A DNA stretch of 20,534 nucleotides, from contig CANGFL010000001.1 of NCBI GenBank assembly GCA_947453015.1, forward strand, positions 1 through 20,534. Reading direction: 5' to 3'. The position numbers were made by a program, and so were the translations under genes. The notes beneath the pieces were generated by a model. That model was not told the origin of the DNA. It searched no databases and saw only the letters and a program-made list of their open reading frames with translations. The stretch is from Oxalobacteraceae bacterium. GTDB taxonomy: Bacteria > Pseudomonadota > Gammaproteobacteria > Burkholderiales > Burkholderiaceae_D. Positions 1 to 7,577 of this stretch are shown in pieces (within the stretch, counting starts at the first letter, position 1; each line of letters starts with the position of its first letter).

Positions 1-633
1 CAAACGCATAATGATGTCGTTCAGTTGGTAATGAAAAAAGCTAAGAAAGGTACGAAAGTTATTTTTGTACCGGGCAACCACGATGAAGTCGTTCGACAAT
101 TCATTGGTTTGAATTTCGGCGGCATCAAAATTCGTGATGAACATGTTCACACTACAGCGAACGGTAAACGTATGCTAGTACTGCATGGCGATCGGTTTGA
201 TGGCGTGATTGCTTGCGCTAAGTGGTTAGCCTATGTAGGTGATTCACTGTACACCATGATTTTGAAATTCAATCAAATCTTTAACGTATGGCGCGCACGC
301 GTTGGTTTACCTTACTGGTCGCTATCGCAATATCTAAAGTTAAAAGTCAAAAATGCAGTGAGCTACATCACTTCATTTGAAGATGCACTGGCAGAAGAAG
401 CGCGTAAACAAAATTTAGATGGTGTTATTTGTGGCCACATACACAAAGCAGAAATACGCGATATCAATGGCATTCTTTATTGTAATGATGGCGATTGGGT
501 CGAGAGCCTGACGGCCTTAGTTGAAGATGAAGTCGGTGAACTTCATTTGGTTGATTGGCATGAAATCATGTTGCGCTGGGAGCAGCGTCAATTTACCAAA
601 AAAGAGTCTAACCTCACTACCGTCCCTGCCTGA
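1..633 (+). CDS. Calcineurin-like metallophosphoesterase, LpxH-like/PlcP group (5' truncated)
   Basis: The reading frame is open to the first base of the window, so the true start lies upstream; an internal TTG at 25 is not a credible start. Visible metal-binding motifs are GNHDE near the left edge, an LHGD motif further in, and GHIHKAE in the C-terminal part, followed by CNDGDWVESLTALVE. The first metal motifs (DxH and GDxxD) would be in the missing part. The family (COG2908) is usually annotated UDP-2,3-diacylglucosamine diphosphatase. However, classical LpxH has GNRD rather than GNHD, and the CNDGDWVES tail is what I associate with the PlcP phospholipase C group. Those enzymes cleave phospholipid headgroups during phosphate starvation to leave diacylglycerol. 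The next gene encodes an MGDG-synthase-type glycosyltransferase that could use diacylglycerol, which supports PlcP. The stop is followed by the next gene with no terminator. Family is sure; PlcP versus lipid A enzyme is inference. Confidence 0.85.
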   Translation, partial: QTHNDVVQLVMKKAKKGTKVIFVPGNHDEVVRQFIGLNFGGIKIRDEHVHTTANGKRMLVLHGDRFDGVIACAKWLAYVGDSLYTMILKFNQIFNVWRARVGLPYWSLSQYLKLKVKNAVSYITSFEDALAEEARKQNLDGVICGHIHKAEIRDINGILYCNDGDWVESLTALVEDEVGELHLVDWHEIMLRWEQRQFTKKESNLTTVPA

Positions 634-686
634 TAGTGCTTACTGCAATCGATCCAACTATTTCAATAGATGTAGGAGGCATACAT

Positions 687-1862
687 TTGCCTAACCCGTC
701 TACTAAAGATATCGCCATCACTAATAAGAAGCGCTTACTCGTCATTTCTGTTTCAGCAGGCAGTGGTCACGTACGTGCAGCTCAGGGAATCGAAGCACAC
801 GCCCACCATCACTTCCCAGAATGGACTGTGGGGCATCGCGATTTGATGCAGCTAGTACCTGCCTATTTCAGAAAAATTTATACCGATCTTTACCTCAAGC
901 TCGCTTCAGGATTACCTGAGGCTTGGGGATGGCTATACAGAAAAACTGATCATGAACCTACAGGCAGTCTGACAGAGCGCTGTCGCAGAGCCTTGCAGCG
1001 TTTGTCTGCAAAAAAACTTTTCAAAGAAATCGCCGACGACCAACCCGATGCGATTATCTGTACTCATTTTTTACCTGCTGAATTACTTGCAACGGCTAGA
1101 TTACAAAAACGAATCAATTGTCCTATTTGGGTCATGGTGACTGATTTCGATCTTCATCAGATGTGGGTGCATGAAGGCATCACTGGATATTTTGTCGCTA
1201 ATGAAGAAATTTCCTTTCGCTTAGAAAGCAGCGGTGTTCCTAAATCGCATATTGTCGTCACTGGCATACCTGTGATGCCTGAATTTATTAATCATCCTAA
1301 CCGTGACGTATGTGCTGCTAAGGTTGGGTTAAATCCTGCGCATAAAACTCTGCTGATCATGGGTGGTGGCGCCGGATTGGGAATCAGCTGTGATTTGGTA
1401 AATTCATTATTGAAATTACAAACCGACGTACAAATCATCGTCATGGCAGGAAAAAATAAATCACTACTGGATGAATTGCAAAAATTATCTACACAATGCC
1501 CAGGTCGCCTTGTAGCGATGGGCTTTACCGACAAAGTACCTGAACTCATGGCCTGCGCTGATTTGGTGATCACCAAGCCCGGCGGTTTGAGTACGTCGGA
1601 ATGTCTGGTGATGGGTCTGCCTATGGTGTTGATTAACCCTATCCCCGGGCAAGAAGAACGCAATGCCAGCTATCTTTTGCAAGAAGGTGTCGCACATCGC
1701 GCTGATGATGTGGCGACCCTTTTATATCGCCTAACCCAGTTATTAGGCAAGCCCGAAAAACTTGAGAATATGAAGAGACAAGCATCTGCACTTGGCAGAT
1801 CAGGTGCTGCTAGCACTTTACTTAATCACGTAGAAAAAAATCTGATTGGCCCAAACGTATGA
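687..1862 (+). CDS. MGDG-synthase-type (GT28) glycosyltransferase
   Basis: Probably transfers a sugar from a nucleotide-sugar to diacylglycerol at the inner membrane face. The N-terminal half has SAGSGHVRAAQG, the glycine-rich loop plus His typical of MGDG_synth domains (PF06925). The C-terminal half is a glycosyltransferase-28 C domain with GFTDKVPELMACADLVITK and PGGLSTSECLVMGLP, then GQEERNA, the UDP-sugar binding region. Length of about 391 aa fits bacterial diacylglycerol glycosyltransferases. Start choice: the frame extends to a GTG at 636, but a perfect AGGAGG at 674-679 sits 7 nt before an in-frame TTG at 687, so TTG 687 is preferred. No Shine-Dalgarno precedes 636. The stop overlaps the next ATG by four bases (ATGA). 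A metal phosphoesterase upstream and this enzyme together suggest phospholipid-to-glycolipid exchange. Sugar and acceptor specificity cannot be read from sequence. Confidence 0.85.
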   Translation: MPNPSTKDIAITNKKRLLVISVSAGSGHVRAAQGIEAHAHHHFPEWTVGHRDLMQLVPAYFRKIYTDLYLKLASGLPEAWGWLYRKTDHEPTGSLTERCRRALQRLSAKKLFKEIADDQPDAIICTHFLPAELLATARLQKRINCPIWVMVTDFDLHQMWVHEGITGYFVANEEISFRLESSGVPKSHIVVTGIPVMPEFINHPNRDVCAAKVGLNPAHKTLLIMGGGAGLGISCDLVNSLLKLQTDVQIIVMAGKNKSLLDELQKLSTQCPGRLVAMGFTDKVPELMACADLVITKPGGLSTSECLVMGLPMVLINPIPGQEERNASYLLQEGVAHRADDVATLLYRLTQLLGKPEKLENMKRQASALGRSGAASTLLNHVEKNLIGPNV

Positions 1863-2326
1863 CAAACGCTGACTTGATGTCCATGGCTTACACGTTACTG
1901 AGCGTTTTCGTGCTTGGATTTTTTTTCGCAAAACTAGAAATTGCGATTGAAGGCGACGCTGGCTGGGCAGAGAATCTTCCTACTTGGCGTATCGAAGGTC
2001 ATTGGCTACTCGATATTTTTTGGGGTGGTCGAGTGATGACGGGCTATCACGCTTGGGCTTTTTCTATCATCGCTTTATTTTTCCATTTCCCGCTGGTGTT
2101 TAGTGCCGATTATTCCTGGCAAGCAGAGATCCGCGCACTAGCCAGCATCATGCTGTTTTGGGTAATAGAAGATTTTCTGTGGTTTGTACTCAATCCCGCG
2201 TTCGGATTTAAGCGCTTCGAAAAAACACATGCCAACTGGCATAAGAATTGGGTGGCAGGCGCACCGATTGAATATTGGATATTTACGCCGCTGGGATTTT
2301 GGCTGATGGTTCTATCGTATTCGTGA
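1859..2326 (+). CDS. Unrecognised integral membrane protein, 155 aa
   Basis: I do not recognise the family. The protein has about four hydrophobic segments (roughly residues 8-25, 65-84, 92-113 and 138-153), so it should sit in the inner membrane. It is rich in Trp, Phe and His. Notable polar positions between or near membrane segments are EGHW (about 46-49), YHAW (about 63-66), EDFLWFVLNP (about 104-113), HANWHKNW (about 124-131) and PIEYW (about 136-140). Such spaced His/Glu/Trp residues could form a lipid- or metal-facing site, but this is speculation. Translation is coupled to the glycosyltransferase by an ATGA overlap at 1859-1862, so the two proteins probably act together, for example in membrane lipid synthesis. 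It ends convergently with sixA, about 20 bases away. Only a weak hairpin (2322-2337) lies between, with no T-run. Confidence 0.8.
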   Translation: MTNADLMSMAYTLLSVFVLGFFFAKLEIAIEGDAGWAENLPTWRIEGHWLLDIFWGGRVMTGYHAWAFSIIALFFHFPLVFSADYSWQAEIRALASIMLFWVIEDFLWFVLNPAFGFKRFEKTHANWHKNWVAGAPIEYWIFTPLGFWLMVLSYS

Positions 2327-2346
2327 GTACTTTCACGCACACTTGA

Positions 2347-2805
2347 TCAATCAAAGAAGAATTCCGGACTCAGCACGGCTTTAAGAAATACCTCGTTACC
2401 CTCGTCGCGCTGACGATGCGAAATCCACCATGCGTTGGATTTTTTTACAGTCCAGTCTTGCTCTTCGCCGGTCAGTAACAAAGAAGCTACCTCACCCAAC
2501 CAAGGCTGATGCCCTACGACCATTACTGGAATTTTTGAATCCGGCCAACCTACGACATCGATCACATCTGCCGCACTAGCCATGGGGCCAATCTCTGGAA
2601 CAATTTTATATTTGCGACCTAAGGCGTCGACCGTTTGTATTGTTCTTGACGTAGGGCTGCATAAAATTTTGCAGCCGCTAGGTAAGGTTCGATCTAACCA
2701 GGCACCCATCCGTTGAGCCTGCTTGCGTCCCTGTTGCGTCAGCTCGCGCCCCTCATCGGGCTCACCCGCTTCCGCTTGCGCATGACGCCAGAGAATCAAA
2801 TCCAT
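2347..2805 (-). CDS. sixA: SixA-type phosphohistidine phosphatase
   Basis: A small histidine-phosphatase (phosphoglycerate mutase superfamily) protein of 152 aa, typical SixA length. The RHG motif appears as RHAQAEAG with catalytic H8 and R7, a second phosphate-binding Arg is R54 in SPTSRT, and the second catalytic His is H99 in VVGHQPWLG. SixA in E. coli removes phosphate from histidine on phosphotransfer proteins (ArcB HPt, NPr). In many proteobacteria the gene neighbours ppk, as here. The ATG at 2805-2803 directly follows the ppk stop (TAAATG), with only a weak GGTGG upstream, so translation is probably coupled to ppk. It should therefore share the Pho-box promoter ahead of ppk. The substrate in this organism is not known from the sequence. 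Confidence 0.9.
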   Translation of the reverse strand: MDLILWRHAQAEAGEPDEGRELTQQGRKQAQRMGAWLDRTLPSGCKILCSPTSRTIQTVDALGRKYKIVPEIGPMASAADVIDVVGWPDSKIPVMVVGHQPWLGEVASLLLTGEEQDWTVKKSNAWWISHRQRDEGNEVFLKAVLSPEFFFD

Positions 2806-4917
2806 TTATCCACCCAAGGTTTGCATAAGATGTTGCTGCACACTGAATTCTACCTGCCCTGTTCGAGGTTTGCGTCGATGATAAACCCCATCCGAGTCCA
2901 GCTCCCAAGAATTTTTATTATCTTTGAGATAAGGTAACAGTCCCTCTTGCAGTACACGTTTCTTTAGTTGTGGATCAAGCACGGGAAAAGCAATCTCGAT
3001 ACGTCTGAAAAGATTGCGATTCATCCAGTCTGCGCTGGAAAGATACACGTCATTCGCACCTTCATTAAGAAAGTTAAAAATTCGACTGTGCTCCAAAAAT
3101 CGTCCAACGATAGAGCGTACCCGAATGTTCTCGGATAGCCCGGGAACACCAGGACGCAGCGAACAAGCTCCCCTAATGACAAGCTCGATTTTTACACCCG
3201 CCTGAGAAGCTTCGTACAACGCTTCGATGATAGATTCATCTACCAGTGAATTCATCTTAGCCGTGATCTGACCCACACCGCCTTGTTTAGCAATTTGAGT
3301 CTCGTTGCGTATCGCCTTAACTAATTCACGCTGTAACTCAAATGGCGCTATCCACAAGTGCTGCAGTTTTCTTGGTTTCGCCAAACTGGTCAGACTAATG
3401 AAAACTTCATTCACATCTTTGGCAAGCGCCGCGTTGGCAGTTAATAAACCAAAGTCTGTATAAAACTTGGTTGTGGTGGGATGGTAATTCCCTGTTCCCA
3501 TATGGGCATAAAACCGAAGCTTGCCTGATTCACGTCGTATCACCAAGGCCATCTTGGCGTGCGTCTTTAAACCCACTACGCCATACACGACTTGTGCACC
3601 TGCCTGCTCAAGACGATCGGCCCAATTAATATTCGCTTCTTCGTCAAAGCGCGCCATCAATTCCACCACAACGGTCACTTCTTTTCCGTTATGTGCGGCC
3701 ATGATTAAGGCTTCCATCAATTCAGAATTCATACCGGTGCGGTAAATGGTCTGCTTGATAGCGACAACCTGCGGATCGTGAGCAGCCGTGCGTATGAAAT
3801 CAATAACGGGTTGGAATGACTGGAATGGATGATGTAAAAGAATATCTTTACTGGCTATCGCGCCAAATAGATCACCGTCAGCTAATGAAACAGAAAGCTT
3901 TGGCGCAAATGGAGCAAAACGCCATTCAGGCCGCGAAGCGTAGTCGACTAACTCATTGAGTCGAACCATATTCACCGGACCATTGACGCGATAAAGAAAA
4001 TCGGGCGCAATATTAAATTGATTTAATAAAAAATCAGATAAGTTAGCGGGACAGTTTTCTGCCACTTCTAGACGTACAGCAAATCCAAAATGCCGTGTTT
4101 GAAGTTCGCCTTTCAACGCCTGACGTAAGTTTTTGACTTCTTCTTCATCGACCCACAAATCGCTATCACGTGTGACGCGAAATTGTGAATAACTTTTAAC
4201 ATCTCGACCTGGGAAAAGGTCTTCAATATGTGCATGAATAACTGATGACAGCAGACAAAATGCGTTACCGTCACCAGAAATTTTTTCGGGTAATTTAATA
4301 ATACGCGGAAGTACACGCGGTGCCTTAATCACAGCAATCGATGTGCCGCGTCCGTAAGCATCTTTGCCGTTGAGTTCGACGATGAAATTCAGACTTTTAT
4401 TGACGATTTGCGGAAACGGATGCGATGGATCAAGCACAATAGGCGTGAGAATAGGTCTGACTTCACGTTCAAAGTACTCTTTAACCCATGCCCGTTGCTC
4501 TTCGCTGCGGTCTACATGGCGAACCAAATGAATGCCATGCTCTGCCAACGAAGGAAGAATCTGCTCATTAAGAACGGTGTACTGCTCATGCACTAAATCC
4601 TGTGCGGCTGGCCCGACTAAATCGAAGCCCTCTGGCACAATAGGATCCAAGCTGAGACTTCTTTCGCGCTCTATCGCCATCAAACTGGCAATACGGACTT
4701 CGAAAAATTCGTCGAGATTGCTGCTGACTATGCAAAGAAATTTCAAGCGCTCAAGAAGTGGCAGGCTTTGATCCTGGGCTTGTGCAAGAACGCGGCGATT
4801 AAACGCCAGCAAAGATAGCTCGCGGTTAAGCACATCCAATTTCGCGGAAGCGGATAATGGCGGGCCAGCATGAGTGCTGGGTGATTTGATCGATTTGGCA
4901 ATTCGGGAGGCGCGCAT
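2806..4917 (-). CDS. ppk: Polyphosphate kinase 1
   Basis: Makes polyphosphate from ATP (reversibly). At 703 aa it matches the PPK1 family. The N-domain begins LNRELSLLAFNRRVL and SSNLDEFFEVR. The head and C-terminal phospholipase-D-like domains follow, with AIKQTIYRT, the catalytic His motif KTHAK (H453), FYAHMGTGNYH, and the second conserved His in FLEHSRIF. All active-site motifs look intact. The ATG at 4917 is preceded in frame by one codon and then TAA, so no upstream start is possible. No Shine-Dalgarno is visible before it. The predicted Pho-controlled promoter would start transcription within about a base of this ATG, so the message may be leaderless; otherwise a downstream start would be needed, although the protein homology begins around residue 29. 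Divergent from pstS; sixA follows immediately. Confidence 0.97.
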   Translation of the reverse strand: MRASRIAKSIKSPSTHAGPPLSASAKLDVLNRELSLLAFNRRVLAQAQDQSLPLLERLKFLCIVSSNLDEFFEVRIASLMAIERERSLSLDPIVPEGFDLVGPAAQDLVHEQYTVLNEQILPSLAEHGIHLVRHVDRSEEQRAWVKEYFEREVRPILTPIVLDPSHPFPQIVNKSLNFIVELNGKDAYGRGTSIAVIKAPRVLPRIIKLPEKISGDGNAFCLLSSVIHAHIEDLFPGRDVKSYSQFRVTRDSDLWVDEEEVKNLRQALKGELQTRHFGFAVRLEVAENCPANLSDFLLNQFNIAPDFLYRVNGPVNMVRLNELVDYASRPEWRFAPFAPKLSVSLADGDLFGAIASKDILLHHPFQSFQPVIDFIRTAAHDPQVVAIKQTIYRTGMNSELMEALIMAAHNGKEVTVVVELMARFDEEANINWADRLEQAGAQVVYGVVGLKTHAKMALVIRRESGKLRFYAHMGTGNYHPTTTKFYTDFGLLTANAALAKDVNEVFISLTSLAKPRKLQHLWIAPFELQRELVKAIRNETQIAKQGGVGQITAKMNSLVDESIIEALYEASQAGVKIELVIRGACSLRPGVPGLSENIRVRSIVGRFLEHSRIFNFLNEGANDVYLSSADWMNRNLFRRIEIAFPVLDPQLKKRVLQEGLLPYLKDNKNSWELDSDGVYHRRKPRTGQVEFSVQQHLMQTLGG

Positions 4918-4924
4918 ACTTTAG

Positions 4925-4958
4925 AGTCTACGATTTGTCGGTGACATATTAATGACAA
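4925..4958 (-). promoter_or_regulatory. Pho box and -10 for ppk-sixA
   Basis: On the minus strand the 18-mer TTGTCATTAATATGTCAC (4958-4941) matches the PhoB consensus of two CTGTCAT-like 7-mers spaced by four bases at 6/7 and 6/7. Ten nucleotides further is TAGACT (4930-4925), a -10 match in the key T, A and final T positions. In PhoB-activated promoters the box replaces the -35 element. The ppk ATG follows the -10 by 7 nt. Predicted by eye. Confidence 0.75.
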
Positions 4959-4980
4959 TGCTTATTATTAGTGCAATTTC

Positions 4981-5014
4981 CTGTCATAAAGCTGACACAA
5001 GCTGGCTTTATAGT
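4981..5014 (+). promoter_or_regulatory. Pho box and -10 for pstS
   Basis: The 18-mer CTGTCATAAAGCTGACAC (4981-4998) has a perfect first repeat (7/7) and a 6/7 second repeat. Ten nucleotides further is TATAGT (5009-5014), a 5/6 match to TATAAT. This is the strongest PhoB site in the window. It is separated by 22 bp, two 11-bp repeat lengths, from the oppositely oriented box serving ppk. Confidence 0.85.
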
Positions 5015-5066
5015 ACGTTCTGAATGTGTTTTTGTGTCATCCCTCTACGGAGCTTAAGGAGTGAAT

Positions 5067-6110
5067 ATGCGTAGCAATCAATTATTGAAGAACGTAAGTG
5101 GCCTAGTAACTGGCTTGGTATTAGCGTTGTCAGCAAATGCCGCTGACTTGACGGGTGCAGGTGCGACTTTTCCTTACCCAATCTATTCAAAATGGGCTGA
5201 GGCTTACAAAGCAGCCACAGGCATTGGCCTGAACTATCAATCGATAGGCTCGGGCGGTGGTATTCGTCAAATCAAAGCCAAGACGGTTGATTTCGGCGCA
5301 TCGGATATGCCACTCAAGCAAGACGAATTAGAAAAAGAGGGCTTGACACAATTCCCAGCCATTATCGGTGGGGTCGTGCCAGTATTCAATCTCGAAGGTA
5401 TAGCTGCTGGTCAACTAAGGCTGACTGCGGACGTTGTTGCTGCCATCTACTTGGGGAAAATCACTAAGTGGAATGCGCCAGAAATTGCTGCACTAAACAA
5501 AGGTGTCAAACTGCCTGATTTGGAAATAACAGTGGTCCATCGAGCCGACGGTTCTGGGACGACATTCCTGTGGACTGATTTTCTGTCTAAGACAAATGCA
5601 GAATTCAAAACTACCGTCGGCTCGGGCACAGCGGTAAAATGGCCAGTTGGTGTAGGCGGCAAAGGGAATGAAGGAGTTGCTGCTAATGTTCAACGCGTTA
5701 AAGGGTCCTTTGGCTATGTTGAATATGCCTTCGCAAAGAAAAACAAAATCACCCATGCAGCATTAAAAAATCGTGACGGCGAATTCGTCCAACCAGACGA
5801 TGACACGTTTAAAGCCGCTGCATCGCACGGAGATTGGGCAGGCGCTCCTGGTATGGAACTTGTCTTAACCAATCAAGTTGGAAAAGACAGCTGGCCCGCA
5901 ACCGGCGCATCGTTCATCATCATGCACAAAACACAAGCTGACGGAGCAACTGGTCAAGCTGTTTTGAAATTTTTCGACTGGGCGTTTAAAAATGGAGCCT
6001 CTATGGCTACTGATTTAGACTATGTTCCATTGCCAGCGGCAACTGTTAAATTAGTTCAAGAAAGCTGGAAAACAAAAATCAAGGATGCAAACGGTAAAGC
6101 CGTCTGGTAA
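5067..6110 (+). CDS. pstS: Periplasmic phosphate-binding protein PstS
   Basis: The extracytoplasmic receptor of the high-affinity phosphate ABC transporter. It has 347 aa, with a signal peptide of about 25 residues (positive start, hydrophobic core, ending LALSANA before ADLTGAG). Phosphate-contact motifs of the family are visible: GAGATFPYPIYSKW at the mature N-terminus, SIGSGGGIRQI, DFGASDMPL, and HRADGSGTTFLWTDFLS. Start choice: AAGGAG at 5056-5061 lies 5 nt before the ATG at 5067; a GTG two codons upstream overlaps this ribosome site and is unlikely. No lipobox Cys, so it is soluble in the periplasm. In related bacteria pstS usually heads the pstCAB operon. Here it stands alone, about 9.8 kb from pstC and divergent from ppk, with its own Pho box and its own terminator, so its dosage can differ from that of the permease. 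Confidence 0.98.
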   Translation: MRSNQLLKNVSGLVTGLVLALSANAADLTGAGATFPYPIYSKWAEAYKAATGIGLNYQSIGSGGGIRQIKAKTVDFGASDMPLKQDELEKEGLTQFPAIIGGVVPVFNLEGIAAGQLRLTADVVAAIYLGKITKWNAPEIAALNKGVKLPDLEITVVHRADGSGTTFLWTDFLSKTNAEFKTTVGSGTAVKWPVGVGGKGNEGVAANVQRVKGSFGYVEYAFAKKNKITHAALKNRDGEFVQPDDDTFKAAASHGDWAGAPGMELVLTNQVGKDSWPATGASFIIMHKTQADGATGQAVLKFFDWAFKNGASMATDLDYVPLPAATVKLVQESWKTKIKDANGKAVW

Positions 6111-6126
6111 TTGGTACAGCGTTAGT

Positions 6127-6156
6127 AAAAGCCCGCCGTAAGGCGGGTTTTTTTTG
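6127..6156 (+). terminator. Rho-independent terminator of pstS
   Basis: The stem CCCGCC (6132-6137), loop GTAA, and GGCGGG (6142-6147) are followed by eight T residues, with A residues before the stem. It lies about 20 bases after the pstS stop, so pstS is transcribed as a single gene. Confidence 0.93.
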
Positions 6157-6243
6157 CTTTCGCCGAAGTCTTTTAATCAATTAGCTAGTAAAAGTCTCTT
6201 GCCGGTAAACTATAAAACTCTATGATTGAATTAAAAGCAAAAA

Positions 6244-6762
6244 ATGAAAAATATAACGCTATCAATCACAGTCAAAAAAGTCTCACCAAAAGATGAAAAC
6301 GAATTTCTACGTGCGGCACGAGCCAGTCGTTTACGTCATCAAGCTTGGGTGAGAGTTCCTTTAACCGCCAACGCATTCAGGCGCTATGCGAATGAGATGC
6401 GTACTGACGAAGACTTAGCCTTTGTTGTGCGACGTAATGACACCGGAGCCATTGCGGGTGTGGTTGAGCTGCAGGATATTTTTATGGGTGACTTTAAAAA
6501 CGCTTACATCATCTATTATGCGTTTGAAGGTCAGCAAGGACAGGGGCTGATGAGGCAAGCCGTAACAGAAGTCATAAGAATCGCTTTTTCTAAACTCAAG
6601 CTACACCGATTGGAAGCTAACATTCAGCCCAAAAATAAAGCATCCAAAAAACTCGCCAAAGCATGCGGTTTTCGTAAGGAAGGTTACAGCCCGAAATTTC
6701 TAAAAAAAGGTGGACGCTGGTGCGACCACGAACGATGGGCTTTATTAAATCCAACAGACTGA
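6244..6762 (+). CDS. GNAT acetyltransferase, RimJ/RimL-like
   Basis: A 172-aa GNAT protein of the Acetyltransf_3 type, which uses acetyl-CoA to modify an amino group, often a protein N-terminus. The acetyl-CoA loop is GQQGQGLM (about residue 98-105), followed by the typical helix MRQAVTEVIRIAF. The motif LHRLEANIQPKNKASKKLAKACGFRKEGY and the WCDHERWAL end are characteristic of RimJ/RimL and YjcK/YdaF-like members. It lies after the pstS terminator and convergent with the DUF3047 gene, so it is probably its own unit, although no clear promoter or Shine-Dalgarno was seen before the ATG at 6244. The substrate is unknown, and I see no Pho box ahead of it. Confidence 0.88.
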   Translation: MKNITLSITVKKVSPKDENEFLRAARASRLRHQAWVRVPLTANAFRRYANEMRTDEDLAFVVRRNDTGAIAGVVELQDIFMGDFKNAYIIYYAFEGQQGQGLMRQAVTEVIRIAFSKLKLHRLEANIQPKNKASKKLAKACGFRKEGYSPKFLKKGGRWCDHERWALLNPTD

Positions 6763-6779
6763 AACTAAGTCATTTCTCG

Positions 6780-7574
6780 TCACTCTGAATGGCGAGGTGA
6801 TGTACTCTGATCGAGGGCGACACCCGATTTCAAGCTCTCAAACTGACACGCTTCGTTAGCACGAACAAAATGTAAATCCGCAAATCCTGCACGAACAGTT
6901 TCACCCGTATTATCAGAGTCTGAGGCGACTGCCACTAATTTAAGACGTGCATCGGCGGTACCAAATGATCGTTTTACATCCTGATAAATATTGACTCGCT
7001 CGGTCACCCAAAATCCAGCCTCATCATTCCCTGAACGCTGCACGATCATGCGTACTCTATCGGTATAGGCATTCGGCATATGCGTACCCACAGGATGACG
7101 ATTGTCCCACACATAATTGAGCGCTCCGTCGGGCACACGATTGCCATAAAAAGCACGGGCCAGCGTTAACGAAGCTTTGTCAGTCAAACTCAACGCAGCA
7201 GCTGGCAGATCAAAAGCAAGATAAATACGCGCTGCATAATCATCACCACGACGACGCGTCATATCAGCCGAGCGAACCACTCCATCAACACGCCATCGCC
7301 AGCAGAGTATCGGTGTACTCGATAAATCGATATCAACAGGTCGGCCCAATAACGCCATGCTGCGTTCCGCTCGTGCCTCTATCGCATCAACACCATCCCA
7401 CAAACTAATGCGATACGATGTAGCGGGTACCTGTGTTTCAAGTCGTATTAACTGCCACGGTGCCGGTATCTCTGACTTCGCCGAAGAAAATTTACCAATC
7501 ATGACCTGAGCAAACGACGGGCCACTGGCCAGCACAAAGATAAGTGACATCCATCCATAGCGACTATTTATCAT
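6780..7574 (-). CDS. DUF3047 family exported protein
   Basis: Resembles the DUF3047 family (PF11249), whose function is not known. The 264-aa protein starts with a likely Sec signal peptide (MINSRYGWMSLIFVLASGPSFAQ, cleavage after FAQ). Recognisable family signatures are ILCWRWRVDG near residue 90, a charged DDYAARIYLAFD segment, LNYVWDNRHPVGT, and a GFWVTERVNIYQDVKRSFG stretch, which together suggest a beta-sandwich periplasmic protein. It is last of a three-gene operon; its ATG is 3 nt after the stop of the 138-aa gene. If the Pho box upstream of the hydrolase is real, it is a phosphate-starvation protein. No catalytic motif can be assigned. Confidence 0.85.
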   Translation of the reverse strand: MINSRYGWMSLIFVLASGPSFAQVMIGKFSSAKSEIPAPWQLIRLETQVPATSYRISLWDGVDAIEARAERSMALLGRPVDIDLSSTPILCWRWRVDGVVRSADMTRRRGDDYAARIYLAFDLPAAALSLTDKASLTLARAFYGNRVPDGALNYVWDNRHPVGTHMPNAYTDRVRMIVQRSGNDEAGFWVTERVNIYQDVKRSFGTADARLKLVAVASDSDNTGETVRAGFADLHFVRANEACQFESLKSGVALDQSTSPRHSE

Positions 7575-7577
7575 CGA

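Noticed and set aside
1..633. Calling the first gene lpxH outright
   Set aside because: Motifs (GNHD, CNDGDWVES) and the neighbour fit the PlcP-like group better, and the decisive N-terminal part is outside the window.
1292..1663. 123-codon minus-strand frame
   Set aside because: Antisense to the conserved glycosyltransferase C-terminal domain.
2322..2337. Hairpin CGTGA/TCACG between the membrane protein and sixA as a bidirectional terminator
   Set aside because: Stem only 5 bp and no T-run on either strand.
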